From Rhodocyclaceae bacterium (GTDB lineage Bacteria > Pseudomonadota > Gammaproteobacteria > Burkholderiales > Usitatibacteraceae): a DNA stretch of 64,000 bases. A model generated the notes under the pieces. It was not told the DNA's origin. It ran no database searches and was given only the letters and a program-made list of their open reading frames with translations. Below, piece after piece: positions 62,584-64,000 of this stretch (position 1 is the stretch's first letter; each line of letters opens with the position of its first letter). Location: assembly GCA_020247395.1 (NCBI GenBank), contig JADCJC010000054.1, forward strand, positions 1-64,000. Reading direction: 5' to 3'. The position numbers were made by a program, and so were the translations under genes.

Positions 62584-63010
62584 TGTGAATGTGCTTCTGG
62601 CGGCGTCCCGCGCTGACCACGCGCATCACAAAGCCGCGTATCGTTGGTTAATTTCGGCCATCGCCGCCTGTGCAACCGGTGGCAGTGTTAAGCTGATGCC
62701 CGTGGTGGCCACAAGTTTTTTACGGTTGACGACTCACGCGAAGATTTTCGTCCAGCCTACACCGATTGCAGGAGCCGTTGCATTTGTCGACAGCCTGCTC
62801 TCAATACCAGGCGTTGAAATGCCCGCGTGCGGTCCAGAGTGGCGAATACTCCGCACATTGTGCCTCGATCAAAATTTGGTCAGTAACGCCATACCGGACG
62901 CATGGCTTGCGGCAGCAGTACTGCACGCTAACGAACACCTCGTGACATTCGACCGAGACTTCAAAAAGTTGTTACCCCGATCGCAGTTGACCATTCTTGC
63001 CACTGCATAA
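62573..63010 (+). CDS. PIN domain VapC-type toxin
   Basis: MTPDVNVLLAASRADHAHHKAAYRWL...NAIPDAWLAAAVLHANEHLVTFDRDFKKLLP. Confidence 0.88.
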   Translation: MTPDVNVLLAASRADHAHHKAAYRWLISAIAACATGGSVKLMPVVATSFLRLTTHAKIFVQPTPIAGAVAFVDSLLSIPGVEMPACGPEWRILRTLCLDQNLVSNAIPDAWLAAAVLHANEHLVTFDRDFKKLLPRSQLTILATA

Positions 63011-63013
63011 AGC

Positions 63014-63069
63014 AAAAAACGCCACCCAGAGGTGACGTTTTTAGGTACTGGCGCGCCCGGCAGGATTCG
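63014..63069. repeat. Partial duplicate of tRNA-Arg 3' end plus its terminator
   Basis: AAAAAACGCCACCCAGAGGTGACGTTTTTAGGTACTGGCGCGCCCGGCAGGATTCG, near-identical to 63175-63231. Confidence 0.8.
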
Positions 63070-63174
63070 GCCCCCTTCGACAACCCGGCTGCGGCGGCCT
63101 GCGGCATCGCCGTCAACTTTCGAATCCCGCCCCAAAAGCAAAGCAGTTTGCTTTCTCGCGCGAATCCCAAAAGT

Positions 63175-63206
63175 AAAAAACGCCACCCGAAGGTAGCGTT
63201 TTTTGG
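63175..63206 (-). terminator. Terminator of tRNA-Arg
   Basis: Minus strand AAAAAACGCTACCTTCGGGTGGCGTTTTTT hairpin with T tail just downstream of the tRNA. Confidence 0.75.
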
Positions 63207-63210
63207 ATGC

Positions 63211-63287
63211 TGGCGCGCCCGGCAGGATTCGAACCCACGACCCCTTGGTTCGTAGCCAAGTACTCTATCCAACTGAGCTACGGGCGC
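63211..63287 (-). tRNA. tRNA-Arg(ACG)
   Basis: GCGCCCGTAGCTCAGTTGGATAGAGTACTTGGCTACGAACCAAGGGGTCGTGGGTTCGAATCCTGCCGGGCGCGCCA; anticodon ACG, encoded CCA. Confidence 0.95.
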
Positions 63288-63328
63288 TAAAAACCGAATT
63301 ATAACAAGAGATTAGAGCGAAAGCCAGT

Positions 63329-63421
63329 TGGCGGAGACCGAGGGATTCGAACCCTCGATGCAGCTTTTGACCGCATGCTCCCTTAGCAGGGGAGTGCCTT
63401 CGACCACTCGGCCAGGTCTCC
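63329..63421 (-). tRNA. tRNA-Ser(GCT)
   Basis: GGAGACCTGGCCGAGTGGTCGAAGGCACTCCCCTGCTAAGGGAG...GGTTCGAATCCCTCGGTCTCCGCCA; long variable arm, anticodon GCT. Confidence 0.95.
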
Positions 63422-63514
63422 TAGCTGCTCTAATTTCACGCCATTATACGCGGAGATGGGTGCCCGCAGGCACCCATCTTATCTTCCTAAGCGAACAAAT
63501 CGCTGATTTTTTGG

Positions 63515-64000
63515 CTATTTCAGCTCACCCAGCAGGAACGCCCACTGGAACGCCGTGCGGTAGGCCAACTGTGCATTGTTGGCTGACGCCGCGTGACCGC
63601 CCTCGATGTTTTCGTAGTACAGCACGTCGTGGCCTTGCTCTTTCATCCTGGCCATCATCTTGCGCGCGTGGCCGGGGTGGACGCGGTCGTCGCGGGTCGA
63701 GGTGATGAACAACACCCGCGGCATTTTCACGCCGGCTTTGACGTTTTGATACGGCGAGTACTTCGAGATGAATTCCCACTCTTTCGGGTCATCCGGGTTG
63801 CCGTATTCGGCCACCCACGAGGCACCGGCCAAGAGCTTGTGATAACGCTTCATATCGAGCAGCGGCACCGAACAAATCACCGCTTTGAAGAGCTCCGGAC
63901 GCTGGGTCATGACGGCACCCACCAGCAGGCCGCCGTTGGAGCCACCGGAGATGGCGAGATGTTTCGGTGAGGTGATTTTTTGTTTGATGAGGTTCTCCGC
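63515..64000 (-). CDS. Prolyl oligopeptidase (S9) family, C-terminal part, truncated by the window edge
   Basis: Frame is open to base 64000; GGSNGGLL nucleophile motif, RDDRVHPGHA, EGGHAA. Confidence 0.9.
   Translation of the reverse strand, partial: AENLIKQKITSPKHLAISGGSNGGLLVGAVMTQRPELFKAVICSVPLLDMKRYHKLLAGASWVAEYGNPDDPKEWEFISKYSPYQNVKAGVKMPRVLFITSTRDDRVHPGHARKMMARMKEQGHDVLYYENIEGGHAASANNAQLAYRTAFQWAFLLGELK

Noticed and set aside
62961-63272. ORFs covering the tRNA-Arg and its duplicated 3' end
   Set aside because: They translate tRNA and terminator sequence (e.g. GYEPRGRGFESCRARQ), a known artefact.
1-64000. CRISPR array
   Set aside because: No regularly spaced direct repeats of 23-40 nt were seen, and no Cas-like ORF.

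Overview
This 64 kb window looks like a betaproteobacterial chromosome, inferred from its gene content and from the SdhC-D-A-B-E/GltA/OdhAB-Lpd gene order. Most of it is core carbon metabolism. On the minus strand lies a long TCA block (sdhCDAB-sdhE-gltA-odhA-odhB-lpd), followed by zapE, an AcuI-type acrylyl-CoA reductase and a propionyl-CoA synthetase. On the plus strand lies an extended methylcitrate-cycle cluster (GntR regulator, CitE/HpcH lyase, MaoC double-hotdog hydratase, second HpcH lyase, prpB, GNAT, VOC, prpC, DUF3147, acnD, prpF), plus acnA further on. Other genes include a FIST (NosP-like)/hybrid histidine kinase pair, an RND efflux pair, two CPBP proteases, a SNF2/SWIM helicase, a PilZ protein, two VapBC-type toxin-antitoxin modules, an orphan HicB, and tRNA-Arg(ACG) and tRNA-Ser(GCT). 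The most notable accessory structure is a small chromosomal integron remnant at about 51.1-54.5 kb. It has an integron-integrase reading frame with four in-frame TAG codons and no frameshift, a near-consensus LexA box upstream, an attI-type junction, one canonical attC and degraded attC-like sites, and divergent cassette genes. Also noted: a frameshifted MipA/OmpV gene, a family of intergenic hairpin repeats, and a partial duplication of the tRNA-Arg 3' end plus its terminator. All family names come from recognising motifs in the translated ORFs; no database search was run.
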